Assembly: GCF_001625305.1 (NCBI RefSeq)
Contig: NW_017803998.1
Coordinates: forward strand, 36,892 to 100,891
Direction: 5' to 3'
From: Branchiostoma belcheri
Taxonomy: Eukaryota; Chordata; Leptocardii; Amphioxiformes; Branchiostomatidae
DNA: 64,000 nt
Shown here: one piece after another, positions 44,401 to 54,907 of the stretch
How the letters are laid out: the number at the start of each line of letters is the position of its first letter
How positions within the stretch are numbered: the stretch's first letter is position 1
Notes under the pieces: generated by a model
What the model was told of the DNA's origin: nothing
What the model saw: only the letters and a program-made list of their open reading frames with translations
The model's database searches: none
Translations under genes and position numbers: made by a program

Positions 44401-46290
44401 CCCATGGCCAGTGAAGCTTGTGACGTGGCTTCTTTAAAGTGTGACGTCAACAATGGGTCAAAGGTATCTAATAGACGATGTCGACCCCCGTCGCGGTTCA
44501 ATGTAGGGTGATGGGCCCTGATGTATCACCCCTCTCAAGAAATAGTCTTGTTCGAAGGGGGTCGACATCATCTACCACATACCTTTGACCCAGTGTTGAC
44601 GTCACACTTCAAAGAAGCCGCGTGACAAGCTTCACTGGGTCAGTTTACTGAGGAAGACCAGAGTGACTGGTCGAAAGCTCTAGGTGAGAGAAATGTTTTT
44701 TGGGTTGGAACAAAAGTTTTAACTTCAAACATGTAACTACCAACACAGATGAACTTTCATGATAGTAAAGTTATTATTATTATTATTGTCTTACCGCAGG
44801 ATACAGGATCGGTGAGCTGAGCATGAGTGAGATGACCCACACAAGCAGCAGTGCTCGGTACGCCCTGTGTCTGCCCTGCTGGGTACGAGCCTTTACCGGG
44901 TTCAGGATCACAAATTTCCTGTGGAAAATTATCAAGTTATTGGTTAACTGAACTTTGCTTAAAACCATGTGATGATTAGATCAAGACATGCATCGTTCAT
45001 TCTCCTCAACAGTACCTTACACCAGCATCACACATTCACACCACACTATCGCTTCATCTGTATCAACACCATAATAATATGTTTAAATTTATACATCCGT
45101 CAATCACTCACACACTACACTGATGCCTCACCAGTAAGATGTTTTTTTTGGCAACTTTCAAACAAAAATGTACATTCTAAGTCCTGAAGCCCTGGTATTA
45201 AACCCAAATGAGCTGAAATTTGGCATGGAGGTACCTTGGACGCATGCACACAGAACGCTCTTTCACATGTTTTTGCACATATTACTTTAAAAAATTGTGT
45301 AAAATGGCATATGCATCTTAATGTTTTTTTTAGACAAATATGTACATTTTGGCTCCTTTGTCGTAATATGACCTGGAAGTTGGTACAATATGGTGGAATG
45401 CATGTCGTTACCACTTTAGTAAGTTTTTAAGTAATAGAATATTACGTCGTTATTTCCAATCACTTTACATGCTACACGATGTGCATGCACTGTAATCGAA
45501 TATGCACACCATGTGCTTACATGGGCTTTTAAAACTGATAACAACATAGCAGTAGACATTCAATAGATTCCTTTATATCCATTCATTTATTCATTCAATC
45601 ATTCAATCTATATCTCTGAACAATCTCTGAACTCTGGACATTACAAACTTTGATCATAACAAACTCTGAACTCTGGACATTACAAGTACAACTCTAACAT
45701 TGTAAATCTGAACGTTTAGTAACAATCGCCGAATTATTAGCGAGGACAATGTAATATTTTATATTTTGTAATTTATCTATTGTAATGTAATAGTTATAAG
45801 GTTTCTGATGTGGATCTCACAGGCAGTTGCCTTTTTATCCATTAAAATGTATGTATATGTATGCATTTATATCTTACCGTTCGATTGCAATAGCCGTTAA
45901 GGTCATGACAGAGGCGGTGAAAGACAGCATCTGTAGATACGCCAGGATCTTACACATGGCCTTTCCCAGCACCCACTCAGACAGAAAGAACCACTCCGCG
46001 ATTTTAATGGGCAGGCCGAAGAGAAGAACCAACAAGTCGGCGACCGACAGGCTCAGTAGGTAGAAGTAGATGCCGCCCTGTTTGAAGCGGAGCACGCTGA
46101 CCACTACCACCGCATTCCCCACAACTCCTACCAGGAAGATCACCGCCCCAGCGACTAGGGTTGGGATGGCGATGTGGGGATACAGGTACAGAATCGACGT
46201 GACTCCGTGGGAAGAGGAAGAATTAGCAGAGAATGTGCCATTTCTATCGCCCCAGGACGCGTTGGACGATACGTTAGCCGGGTTGACCAT
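38480..46290 (-). CDS. Rhodopsin-class (family A) peptide-type GPCR, complete, six exons
   Basis: Exons (minus): 45878-46290, 44795-44918, 41436-41662, 40700-40763, 39473-39675 and 38480-38657. All junctions are GT-AG and in phase, giving 402 residues. The N-terminus has N-glycosylation sites (NVS, NAS, NGT, NSS). TM1 VVGNAVVV, TM2 SLSVADLLVLLFGLP and TM3 GKAMCKILAYLQML are in exon 1, which ends AIAIER. Exon 2 continues KFVILNPVKA and carries TM4. Exon 3 has VCHCVHAWP (disulphide Cys) and TM5. Exon 4 is a 21-residue third-loop exon. Exon 5 has TM6 VFTVCWAPLLIYN and TM7 NSCADPVCYAFLSRNFR. Exon 6 gives a tail with a palmitoylation-type CC. Variants: ERK in place of DRY, and DPxxY in place of NPxxY. 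It is a plasma-membrane receptor coupling to G proteins; the ligand cannot be told. Introns carry several mobile elements. Confidence 0.9.
39140..39290. repeat. Dispersed repeat, copy 2 of the 29024 family
   Basis: TTACTCCGTGAAGGA, GGAGTATTGTGGG and GTCGTCTGCAGGCATG as at 29024-29260. It lies in the last GPCR intron. Confidence 0.6.
39296..39423 (+). mobile_element. Foldback element with hammerhead-like core (short form)
   Basis: Inverted arms CCAACACAAAAAGTTCTCTC plus ACCTAGAGCTTTCGACCAGT on the left and near-complement TAGGTGAGAGAACTTTTTTTGTGTTGG on the right. The right half has CTGAGGT (39352-39358), a degenerate stem and GAAA (39377-39380). It is the short relative of 44323-44715. It starts about 50 bases after the donor of GPCR exon 5. 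Confidence 0.6.
39715..39790. repeat. MITE remnant
   Basis: TTAGGCCACAGCGAGTACAT, ATGACATCC and AATGCGATAGGGC match 18391-18490. Confidence 0.5.
39985..40325 (+). mobile_element. Probable LINE 3' end with ATTC-rich tail
   Basis: Sequence with GCCCATATGGGCTGGGCGAC and AAATCATTCATTTTTTCATT, then further ATTCAT units, has the look of a LINE 3' UTR ending in a short tandem tail. No coding part is left. A similar tail (TCCTTCATTCATTCATTC) lies at 49137-49157. Confidence 0.4.
40829..40970. repeat. Long hairpin in a GPCR intron
   Basis: AGCGCATTTTCGACACCATA plus TTTGCAG (40869-40895) is followed, after an 11-base loop, by its exact 27-base complement (40907-40933). The pairing extends outward with few mismatches: GGACATCTGTCCAATATTGA at 40829 against TCGATATTGGACAGATGTCC ending near 40970. 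The structure begins about 65 bases before the acceptor of GPCR exon 4 in the transcript. Confidence 0.8.
41043..41420. mobile_element. Terminal-inverted-repeat element (GGCCATGTTGATTTGATTA family)
   Basis: The left end GGCCATGTTGATTTGATTAC with ATGACATCC and the right end GGATGTCATTCATATAATCA with AATCAACGTGGTCT are inverted complements. The interior has CACGCGCGCATGGATTTCCG. Fragments of the same family lie at 52588-52650 and 6535-6600. It ends within 16 bases of GPCR exon 3's donor (exon end 41436). Confidence 0.6.
41684..41880. mobile_element. Terminal-inverted-repeat element, decayed copy 3
   Basis: The right end GAATCCGAGAACCAAAAAAT with TAAATTGGTGTGGCC matches 350-720. The left end (AAAGCCACACAAATTTTAAA) is weaker. 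Confidence 0.5.
41949..43046. mobile_element. TTAA-bounded element, family A: partial copy joined to a full copy
   Basis: A left-end fragment (41949-42226) is cut at a TTAA where a complete copy (42227-43046) begins. Both start TTAACCCTCAACAGTACACC. The full copy ends GGTGTACTGTTTAGGG-TTAA. The GGGGTCCGCGCGGACCCC palindrome is perfect in the full copy and has one change in the fragment. It lies in a GPCR intron. Confidence 0.75.
43840..44215 (+). pseudogene. LINE C-terminal fragment
   Basis: One frame reads TKLRIGCNKLSIEIGRFHKF. After a frameshift comes RVCPFCPKLIEDEYHFLIVC followed by PKYIDIRNALYTRLSDLF and PAFATMNLKKIIHI. The C-x2-C...H-x4-C knuckle matches the C-terminus of the LINE at 1258-5107. 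The rest of the element is missing. It lies in a GPCR intron. Confidence 0.65.
44323..44715 (+). mobile_element. Large nested foldback element with hammerhead-like cores
   Basis: Nearly the whole 390 bases folds on itself. Outer arms: TTCTCTCACCTAGAGCTTTC (left) against GAAAGCTCTAGGTGAGAGAA (right). Middle arms: GAAGCTTGTGACGTGGCTTC against GAAGCCGCGTGACAAGCTTC. Inner arms: GGGTCAAAGGTATCTAATAG with GATGTCGACCCCC against GGGGGTCGACATCATCTACC. The right arm has CTGAGGA (44648-44654), the stem AGACCAG/CTGGTC and GAAA (44673-44676). It lies in the GPCR intron between exons 2 and 3. Confidence 0.7.
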
Positions 46291-48007
46291 GATGTGAATA
46301 AACGTCGCCGGCTGAATCGCGACACGCGTGCCAAACTATTATGCTGCGACGAAGCTGACTAGAAAGAAACTGACTTCACCGGTAACTAATCGTTCTGACA
46401 TTTCAGTCTTCAGCTCCATTTCTGCCTACGGCTAGCTAGCCGGCACCAATTAGAGCCAAAACGGCATGACTCGCGACACTGTCATATACCGTAAACTTCC
46501 GAATAAAGTACGCACTTTTTAAACTTTTCAAAATCCCAAGAATGTCTCAGGTCCTCGCCAAAGTTGGAGTGCGTACTTAATTTGAGGTTTTTCCCCGACA
46601 AATCGGACGACGACCCAGTATTATATATGATGGAACACCGGCACGGGGAGCTTGAAATGACATTGATTCGTCCATAGCATGTTTAGATAACATTGACGAG
46701 TGGAAATAAAGCTAAACTTTAATAAAAGCACATACATATTCTGACTATCATCGATATTGACTCCAAGTTGCGGTTAAAAAAGAGGCCAAGTCACGCACGG
46801 TAAGAAAATGTAGGGGTCACTAATAATGACACCCCGCGCGTCGTCATGCTAACGGGATCGATATCGTTCGTGTAACTCCGGCCGAAAATATAAACCCCAC
46901 GTAAGTACATATGAAATTGTAAAGGGTTTATAAGTGGTGATATTTGAAATGGTCCGCAAGCCGTGAACGTTCTTGATCGTCGTAATGTAACATGTGATAA
47001 CATAATAGTTGTACCTCGACTGATGGTCAGTTCTAATGCACTTCCGGCTTGAGTTGAACTCAGAAATCTTCAAGATTATCGCCATTCCGTTCTAAAAGTT
47101 CAATTAACAGAAATTACTATTGATATTTCATTTCTTGTCACAAATCGTTTTAAATCTTGTTAAATGCGGTACAGGGATTTACTTTGTAGCGGGCTATATC
47201 TGCCAGTACGACGTGAAGACGCCAGCTATATGTACCCGACTGTTCGGCACACAACCGTGACAGGGGTGGAGTTAAAAATGTAGTCTATAACTAGAAAGGC
47301 CAATATTTGCTTTGGAGCAAATACAGCGATGGGTTCACCACATTTTACGACATGGCAGGGAAAGAATGGGAAACACAAGGGAAAACAATGATTTACATTG
47401 ATATAACTATAATATGAAGTAAAATACAACTAAAACAACAGTTGGATAGCTATTCCCTACTTTATTGGTTAGGATTTTTAATTGCATAATGCAAACTGTT
47501 GATTTTCAAAATAAAAAAAAAACGTCCATGCCCGGCATTCCAATGCTGGAGCAGGAAAGCTTGAAATACCTACCAAAACACTTGAATACAGACATACTGT
47601 CAGTATGGAAATGCTTCTGTGCAGGTGTTAATCAAGTTAAATCCCAACAGCCAATCAGCAAGAAGTATAGAGGAAAGCTGCATGCCTATTGGTTGATGCC
47701 CTGCATTCCATTGTGATGACTCATGACCCAAACGTGGTAAACAAGGCACACTAACACAGTAATACATTAGCTATTACACAGCCAAAAAACTCAAATAAAA
47801 CCATTCTAAAAGCCTTTATCACAATAATTTAAAAAACGCCTAGGGGTATTTGCCCACTGTACCTCCATACCAAATTTCAGGACCTTGGGCCCTAAAATGA
47901 AGAAGCTGAATCCATTTAAAAAATGGCAGGAGAAGGAGAAACATCAGAAAAAGCAATATGGTTTCACCACACCACTTCGTGGTGTGGTGAACCCATAAAA
48001 ATCTTAC
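46291..48007. other. GPCR upstream region and intergenic DNA
   Basis: About 46291-46500 is the likely GPCR promoter and 5' UTR; no TATA box is obvious. A block at 47600-47960 (CCTATTGGTTGATGCC, AATTTCAGGACCTTGGGCCC) resembles 56340-56520 and is probably a dispersed repeat. No gene is recognised. Confidence 0.4.
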
Positions 48008-48085
48008 CGCCGGCCGGTGGGTGGGGTCCAGTAGGTCTGTGTTTGGTGCGCCGACAGGCGTGGAGCCGGTGTACGTGCCGCTGCC
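48008..48085 (-). CDS. Possible isolated coding exon
   Basis: On the minus strand GSGTYTGSTPVGAPNTDLLD continues to PTHRPA and a donor GCG|GTAAGA. A possible acceptor CCAAG precedes it at 48086-48087. GC content is higher than the flanks. No neighbouring exon or domain was identified, so this may be chance. Confidence 0.2.
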
Positions 48086-49854
48086 CTTGGCAACATATCG
48101 TGGTGATGATGAAAATGGTCTATTGAGAATAAAAACACTGGCAGCCTTACATAGAGTGAATTGTGGTTCTTTAACAATTCAATATCATCTAAGACTCATT
48201 GACAACATAATACAAAATTCTTACCACATGGATTAAAACAGGAAGGTACAATCATTCAATATAAAATTCCAGACATTGGGAGCCCATAGCTAGAGCAGGA
48301 TGCGTAATTTTTTTTACATTTTTTTATTCACATATATTTATTGAGTATTGGGCAAAAAGCACAAGTTGCTTCTACTCGAAACATACAACGAGTGTAAAAC
48401 ACATTGACAAAATACATGCATAATTACAAGGTGGATAAATTTATCGAGACAAGTTGGTGATCTATCAATGACGAGAATCTACAGGTGCAGTAAATACAGT
48501 TTTGAACTACATCAAAAACATTAACAGTTTTGTAGGTGTTAAAGTGATGTGGACCCTCGAAGTAGTAACGAACATAGGGAACTGTCATTGAGGTGATGTA
48601 GTTCTACTATGTTGGAGAGAGATGATGACAGAGTACTTCTTTGACGAGAATAAAGTTTACAATGTAGAAAGTAGTGTTCAGTTTTTTCACTGTATATGAT
48701 AGCCACATTTACATGCAGGGTCGTCAATACAATAATGTTGAAATAAATGGTAGCTTAACTGACTGAAATTAAGACTAGGCCTTGTGTGATGAACAGCGGA
48801 GTGTCTTTGGCCATGAAAGAAATGCGTACTTTATGTACGTTATATAGTAATAATAGAGATTGCCTATATTCTTATATAATAGACAAGTTCCTCAGCTTTG
48901 GACATTTAAATGAATTAGAAAAAAATTATATTTCTTATGAAACTTGACAAACTATGTATTTTTAGTTCTATATGTTCGTACATCTATAACTGCGTCATAA
49001 GCGAGAAGAAGTTGAACATGTAAATAGTAGATCACATTAGTACGTATAGTTTAAGTGTCATTGCTGCATCCTTTTCCTTGTCTATTCATGACCTGCACTT
49101 AGCTTGTTAGAGCACAAATGTACAATAAAGGTCTTTCCTTCATTCATTCATTCATTTTTGCGGGAATTTACGGTAGTGCAACATGCACTACCTGAGCCCC
49201 AAACAGACTCTAGATCTCACTCTAAAGCGATTTTCGCTCTTGAAATGTCAAATGTTGACCGCACTTAATATGTCATTATCAGTGAATGGCTCGTGTACAT
49301 ACAGGTGAGTCGATAGTTGCCACCAACAATTCAAAACAAAAGTGACTCACGTGTACCTTTGCTGACAGCTCGACAGATCAATGAATATGACATAAATATG
49401 ACTATTTTTTCGAAATAAAGTGCAAAAGAGAACGTGAAGACACCAAATACATGTAAGTATAGTAGTAGTGATTGGTTTATTGAAAAGAACATATCAGACT
49501 TGCAGTAAAAACTGAATTGCGCTGATATTTACAAATTTTGGGATTATACAATACTAGTAGATATAAGAGGGCAACTTACACTTGTGATATACTAAATTTA
49601 TAAAAAAAAACTATCGTCATCGTCATATTATTATAGTAATATAAGTAAAACAATATAATTCCTCACGAGTTAGATCACTAGTGTCGTTCTACATTAAAAT
49701 GCCTGCGAGTCTTTAAAGTGCCGACCATCGCTTTACGCCCGTCTAGTTACGAAAGAAAAATCAACATCTAAATGCCGACGGAGGTATAGGGGCTGCAACT
49801 GGCTATGGTCAAGATTTTTCGAAAGCTTGTATACAAAGTTTTAAAATAGTTGAA
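48086..49854. other. Intergenic AT-rich DNA with probable LINE 3' remnants
   Basis: The segment ending TACAATAAAGGTCTTTCC plus four ATTC units (49120-49157) looks like a plus-strand LINE 3' UTR with its tandem tail. Similar AT-rich sequence at 48340-48760 and 49455-49700 may be further remnants. No coding frame is recognised. Confidence 0.4.
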
Positions 49855-50040
49855 GAAGATACGTCGATGAAGGTTAGACATCCAGGTAACAATGATGCGC
49901 CAAAAAGCAGTTACTCAAGCAACTGGATATGATTTTGAAAACGTCAGACGTTTCAGCTAGTATCCACTAGCTTTCGTCAGTGACTGAGAGACCAGAGGGG
50001 AAAGCAGGTTTATATACACAACCTGTTGTAGAAGAAGAGT
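49855..50040 (-). mobile_element. Solo Penelope-like terminal repeat
   Basis: From TACGTCGATGAAGGTTAGAC through CAGTTACTCAAGCAACTGGA to GAGACCAGAGGGGAAAGCAG this matches the terminal repeat at 27895-28060 in inverse orientation. On the minus strand the hammerhead-like core is CTGACGA (49974-49980), stem AAGCTAGT/ACTAGCT and GAAA (49951-49954), then CGTCTGACG. A TTAA element of family B begins at its edge (50041). Confidence 0.7.
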
Positions 50041-50930
50041 TTAACCCTATCTAGACCGGGTTTTTTGGGCTTGGTGGGACCGGCGGGGGGGTCTCTCTTG
50101 GCCCCCCCCCTCAGAACTCGCGAACGGTATATCGTAGTACCACCAAATTTTTAGACGATGGTGTACTAGTAAAAATTTATCATATCCACAATTTTTATGC
50201 CGTTGTGACGTAATATGACGTCATTATGACGTCAATAATGTGATTTTATTGGCCAAAACCGTCTAGATAGGTTATTCCCTCAAAACTAAACAGTATACGA
50301 CATAACTTTACCAAAAGTGTTTATGACAGAATATTAGGATGTACTAAGTCATAAAATGACGTCATGCATATATTACCTATCCGCCAGCTTGGATCATCAA
50401 TCTTGAACTTTGAAAAATAGTTTTTTTTCAGGATAAAGCCTAAAATACATTGTAAACAGACTAAAGACGTTCATATGAACCTTTTTTGTAAAAACGAAAT
50501 GGGAGTATTGATGAAATTTTAAGGAAAATAAGCTGTATTTACCTGATCGAATGATATGGTCCGCCATCTTGGATTTTGGCCAATGACGTCATGAAATTAG
50601 CATAAATTATGCATTTTTAATGATAAAATTTACATATAATTATATGTGATGTTATTAATATTACAAACAATGTGTAACTTGACATAAAACCCATGAAATT
50701 CTGTTGTTTAAATGGAAATTATTAAATTTGGCAAAAAATGCCTGTCAGAAACCCGTTGCCATGGCAACAAGAAAAATCATAATCTTATTCCACTGATACA
50801 GATTTGTTGCCAACAATATTTTAGGAAAAGTCACCAAGTTTGGCCGTTCTAAGGCTAGCCGTTCAGACGCTATGTGACATCTTAGTTGCTGCGGGCACTT
50901 TTAGCCCCCCCCCCGTCTAGGTAGGGTTAA
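50041..50930. mobile_element. TTAA-bounded non-coding element, family B, copy 1
   Basis: The left end is TTAACCCTATCTAGACCGGG and the right end CCCCGTCTAGGTAGGG-TTAA. It is 890 bases with no coding frame. It contains TAATATGACGTCATTATGAC and further TGACGTCA-type motifs, AAGCTGTATTTACCTGATCG, CCGCCATCTTGGATTTTGGC and TTGCCATGGCAAC, shared with family B copy 2 in inverse order. Confidence 0.75.
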
Positions 50931-51494
50931 TATTTCTGAAGAACTATCTTTAACATCTTTAGCCTGACCTACATACAGGGCGTACCAAACTAATTAGCCG
51001 GAGGGGGGGGGGGTTACCACTGTATGCCGTTGTTGTCAAGAGATGCCAAATCGAAGTGAAGGTCTCTCTTACGTCTGCTTGGAGATGTGTGGGGGACCTG
51101 ACTTTAACGTTGGATAATGGTGAAACCTTGCAGATGTCTGGGGGACTATTTATTTGGGCTAGAAGCGAGGGTTTTCCAGTATTCATAGCAGTAGGAAAAT
51201 TCTAATCAAATCTTATTAACCACAAGCTAACTATCAGCCCAGTTAAAATTCTTGGATTGAATAAAGTCAGATTCAAACTTTCCTCCTAGCTGCAAGTTTT
51301 CAAGTTGCTAGAATGTCGCTTCATCCCAACTTCTTGGTGTCAGAGAATCGACCTTGCGGCCTGTAACAGGAGTGGAGTTGATGGAGCATGTACAAGGCTT
51401 GTTAGGGAGCAGGTGTGGCAGGGACTTGTTATATTTATCATCGTTACTCACATTCACTGACATTTCCCAAGGTTGCCATTGTAACATGATCCCA
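50931..51494. other. Intergenic, no gene recognised
   Basis: A minus-strand frame at 50959-51186 (SPPDICKVSPL, TFTSIWHL) has no start context, domain or neighbouring exon. It is left unannotated. Confidence 0.4.
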
Positions 51495-51640
51495 GCTGGT
51501 GAGGTCGTTAGAATCCTGCCCGTGTCACCGATCTTGTTCCCTCGGAAAAAAGGCACTTAACACGATTTTCCTCACTTCACTCAGGTGGAAATGAGTATCT
51601 AGCTTCGGTTAGGGAATTTTCTCGGATAGGACGTTAAAGA
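51495..51640 (+). mobile_element. Decayed tRNA-derived SINE
   Basis: GTTAGAATCCTGCCC is a decayed box B. The body TTCCCTCGGAAAAAAGGCAC, CTCACTTCACTCAGGTGGAA and TCGGATAGGACGTTAAA matches the SINEs at 6275-6420 and 28268-28425. Confidence 0.6.
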
Positions 51641-51644
51641 AACC

Positions 51645-52082
51645 ACCACAATTAACAGTGAACACGTCCATGATAAAATAACAAAGAATACTCGTCTGTA
51701 AAAGTAACAGTGAACACGTCCATGGTAAAGTAACAAAGAATACTGTATAATTAACAGTGAACACGTCCATGGTATCAAGTAACAAAGAATACTGTATAAT
51801 TAACAGTGAACACGTCCATGGTAAAGTAACAAAGAATACTGTAAAAGTAACAGTGAACACGCCCATGGTGAAGTAACAAAGAATACTGTAAAAGTAACAG
51901 TGAACACGTCCATGGTGAAGTAACCAAGAATACTGTAAAAGTAACAGTGAACACGTCCATGGTGAAGTAACAAAGAATACTGTATAATTAACAGTGAACA
52001 CGTCCATGGTACAGTAACAAGGAATACTGTATAATTAACAGTGAACATTTCCATGGTAAAGTAACAAAGAATACTGTAACCT
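51645..52082. repeat. 47-bp minisatellite, about nine units
   Basis: The unit is GTAACAGTGAACACGTCCAT + GGTGAAGTAACAAAGAATACTGTAAAA (47 bases), with alternation between AAAAGTAAC and ATAATTAAC forms. It follows the SINE directly. The minus-strand frames in it (for example 51609-52007) come from the repeat. Confidence 0.9.
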
Positions 52083-52587
52083 CATGATTGCTAAAATGAG
52101 GTAGTAACAAGCTGATCATGCAGGCTCAACTAAACATGAACACAAAGCGGCCTCCTAGTTCTAAAAGCACATGTGAAGCCATTTGTCCAGAATCATGAGC
52201 ATTACGCGAGATTGCCTGCCGCATGCTTCCAGCTCACCAGTCCTGGGGGGGGGGGGTGATTTCTGTGCATTTGGAGAATGTAGCATTAACTCCAGTAGTT
52301 TTATACAGTAAGAAAGTCACATAGTATGAAAGTTTGGCCAAAAAAGATAGTATCATTCTGAAATCTACATGGTCATGAAGTTTGAACAAATGACACAGGG
52401 TATGGTATGGCGAAAAAAACTCATCTTCAAATTCATCTCTTTACATTTTCGTTTGCTTTAATTTTTGACATTCTCCGGCATTGGTATTGTTTTCCAATAT
52501 TTTCTGTGCAACGTATGGTAAACGGTATATTGCTAATTTTGCAACTGTTTTGTACGACTTACAGCAGGGTTGAAAACTTTATTTTTT

Positions 52588-52650
52588 TGGAAACGGACGA
52601 AAATCCATGCGCGCGTGGATGTCATCCATATAATCAAATCAACATGGCCT
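52588..52650. repeat. MITE fragment
   Basis: ACGGACGAAAATCCATGCGC, GTGGATGTCATCC and AATCAACATGGCCTA match the right part of 41043-41420. Confidence 0.55.
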
Positions 52651-53230
52651 AAGGGAGGTATAGCTATAGTCACCTATGCTATAAACCTTTCCTTCCCGCT
52701 CCGTGAAATGGAATGACCCGTACCGGAGTGATCTCCTAATTTGGGTTGGCAGAGATGAGCTTACCTGAAGACAGACAGCTGTGACACACAAGTAGAAACC
52801 ATTCCTGAGAGAATCCAGGTAAACAGACTTGCAGAAACCATTCCAGGAAGACTCCAGGTGAGTTCATGCTTCCTCCTTCGTGAAAAATGAGACAAACCTT
52901 TTGCTTACAGATTGTTTATATACAAGAGACAGATATGGTCAACAAGTAATGGTTGTTTTCCATCGATTGGTTAGAAATGTTTTTTTATTTCAGGCTGACA
53001 CCCAACATATGATTAAATAACGTTCTCAAAGCAATTTACATGAACAGCATAGTGTCTATTTCAAGTCACTAAGGTTTTTTTTTATAATAATTTAAAAATT
53101 ATTTTAAGTATTTGGAAATTTGAGTCCAAAAAGTGAAATTTTCCATAAAATAAAAGATGAAAAATTTGAATATGCTTCAATTTATGATTTATTATGTTTT
53201 CTGACGGACATAAGAAGCTTCTTGCTGAAG

Positions 53231-53497
53231 ATGCAGAGTGAGGCGATCCAACTGCTGATTGGTGCGGGCTCGGGGCTGCTGATGGCGATCCCCATCGTCG
53301 TCTGCATCTTCTGCCTCCTCTGCTACTTCTGCCCCGAGCCACAGCCCGAGGTGCTGACCGACTTCTCTCCGCCGCGTGACGGCCGCAGGAAGACCCTGGC
53401 CGGCGACCGAGCGCTGTCCGAAGTTCGCCGGCACAACGCCTCGCCGAACAAGCTCAAGGTCAGCATGTCATGTCCGCCCATACAGGAGACGGTCTAG
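53231..53497 (+). CDS. Small single-pass membrane protein or last exon of one
   Basis: From the Met at 53231 the frame gives 88 residues: MQSEAIQLLIGAGSGLLMAI, a hydrophobic segment of about 25 residues ending FCLLCYFC, then a basic, Ser/Pro-rich tail ending PPIQETV. The frame is open upstream to 53120, but that part is AT-rich and Lys-rich, so I place the start, or an acceptor (CTGAAG), at 53231. The opening IQLLIG and the following TM pattern resemble IQLMVG in the membrane protein at 55030-55572, so this may be the last exon of a paralogue. Cysteines at the membrane edge suit palmitoylation. A minisatellite follows in the 3' region. Function unknown. Confidence 0.5.
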   Translation: MQSEAIQLLIGAGSGLLMAIPIVVCIFCLLCYFCPEPQPEVLTDFSPPRDGRRKTLAGDRALSEVRRHNASPNKLKVSMSCPPIQETV

Positions 53498-53524
53498 ATA
53501 TCAGGCCAGTCAATCCCTGCAGAG

Positions 53525-54195
53525 CTGTTAATCCCTGAATCAAAACTGTCAATCACTGGGAAGCTGTCAATCACTGACTCACAACTGTCAATCACTCAAG
53601 AGCTGTCAATCACTGACTCACAACTGTCAATCACTCCAGAGCTGTCAATCACTACAGAGCTGTCAATCACAAAGAGCTGTCAATCACTACAGAGCTGTCA
53701 ATCACTAAGAGCTATAAATTAATGCAGAGCTGACAATCACTGACTCACAACTGTCAATCACTACATAGCTGTCAATCCCTACAGAGCTCTCAATCGATGC
53801 AGAGCCGTCTATCACTGACTCACAACTGTCAATCACTCCAGAGCTGTCAATCACTGACTCACAACTGTCAATCACTCTAGAGCTTTCAATCACTGACTCA
53901 CAACTGTCAATCACTCCAGAGCTGTCCATAACTACAGAGCTGTCAATCACTATGAGCTGTAATCAATGCAGAGCTGTCAATCACAAAGAACTATTAATCA
54001 CAAAGAACTGTCATTCACAAAAACTGTCAATCAATGTAGAGCTGTCAATCAATACAGAGCTGTCATTCACTGCAAGCTGTAAATCTCTGCAGAACTGTCA
54101 ATCACTGCAGAGCTTTCAATCACAAAGAACTGTCAATCACTGCAGACCTGTCAATCACAAAAAACTTCCAATCCCAGCAGAGCTGTCAATAACTG
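53525..54195. repeat. Degenerate minisatellite (CTGTCAATCACT core)
   Basis: Dozens of AGCTGTCAATCACT and ACAACTGTCAATCACT units spaced 18-39 bases apart, often CTGACTCACAACTGTCAATC plus ACTCCAGAGCTGTCAATCAC. It starts about 30 bases after the stop of the small membrane protein. Confidence 0.9.
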
Positions 54196-54894
54196 TATTG
54201 TATAGAAACTGTTTCGACACTATACTGATTCACAGCATCAATGCCACTCTTATACTATTACAATTTTCCGTATGGAAGTTAACAATCAGAAGCTAACACT
54301 AATTACACCATATATGATATGGTCATACAAGACAATAAACAGAGCTGAACAAAAATGTAGAAAAGTTACGTGTTTCTCAGACTTTTTTTCTGTGATTTCA
54401 CCCACAAAATTTTATCACGGTAGGATTATAGGACTCACTGTGTCTGATCCAGGTTAGGCAGCAAACCGACTTTATAAATTACAAAGTTCAAACTTAAGTA
54501 TACAGCGCCTACCGTCTATCATGTATAAAGGTTTGGTCAGGATTGCCCACTTAGCTTCCCTAATGTCCTCTAAACTGTCATAATAGCTGCCGGCTACAGA
54601 CCTGCCCAATGTAGATTGAAGCTTTTATTCCAAGCTGAAGCTTTGATTCCAGCATATATAGTCGCAATGCAAAGTAATACACTGTGTTTAGCTTGATTCA
54701 GCCAGCTGTAACCTTTCAGTTCTGCCATTACACAAGCCCTGGTGACAAACCCCGGTAGTAATAAGCTTGTAACAGACCTTATAACAGACCATTATCACCG
54801 AGCTAGTGACAGTCACTGCAGCTGGGTGTAACGTTAACAGCCACCGTGTGTGGTGACGCGACAGGATTGGCGGAGACGTCTACCTGCCCTTTTG
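54196..54894. other. Intergenic and upstream region
   Basis: No coding signal. TTCCAAGCTGAAGCTTTGATTCC near 54630 is a short direct repetition of AAGCTT-containing sequence. The right end leads into the promoter at 54902. Confidence 0.4.
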
Positions 54895-54901
54895 CAGACC
54901 A

Positions 54902-54907
54902 TATAAA
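54902..54907 (+). promoter_or_regulatory. TATA box for the 55030 gene
   Basis: CATATAAACGAGC at 54900 is a TATA-box-like element about 125 bases before the ATG. A start site near 54930 would give a 100-base 5' UTR in the GC-rich segment that follows. Confidence 0.4.

Noticed and set aside
50959..51186. 75-codon minus frame with some protein-like composition
   Set aside because: No domain, no start context and no partner exon; not enough to call.
53120..53230. N-terminal extension of the small membrane protein
   Set aside because: The sequence is AT-rich and Lys/Phe-rich like the flanks, and base composition changes sharply at 53231.
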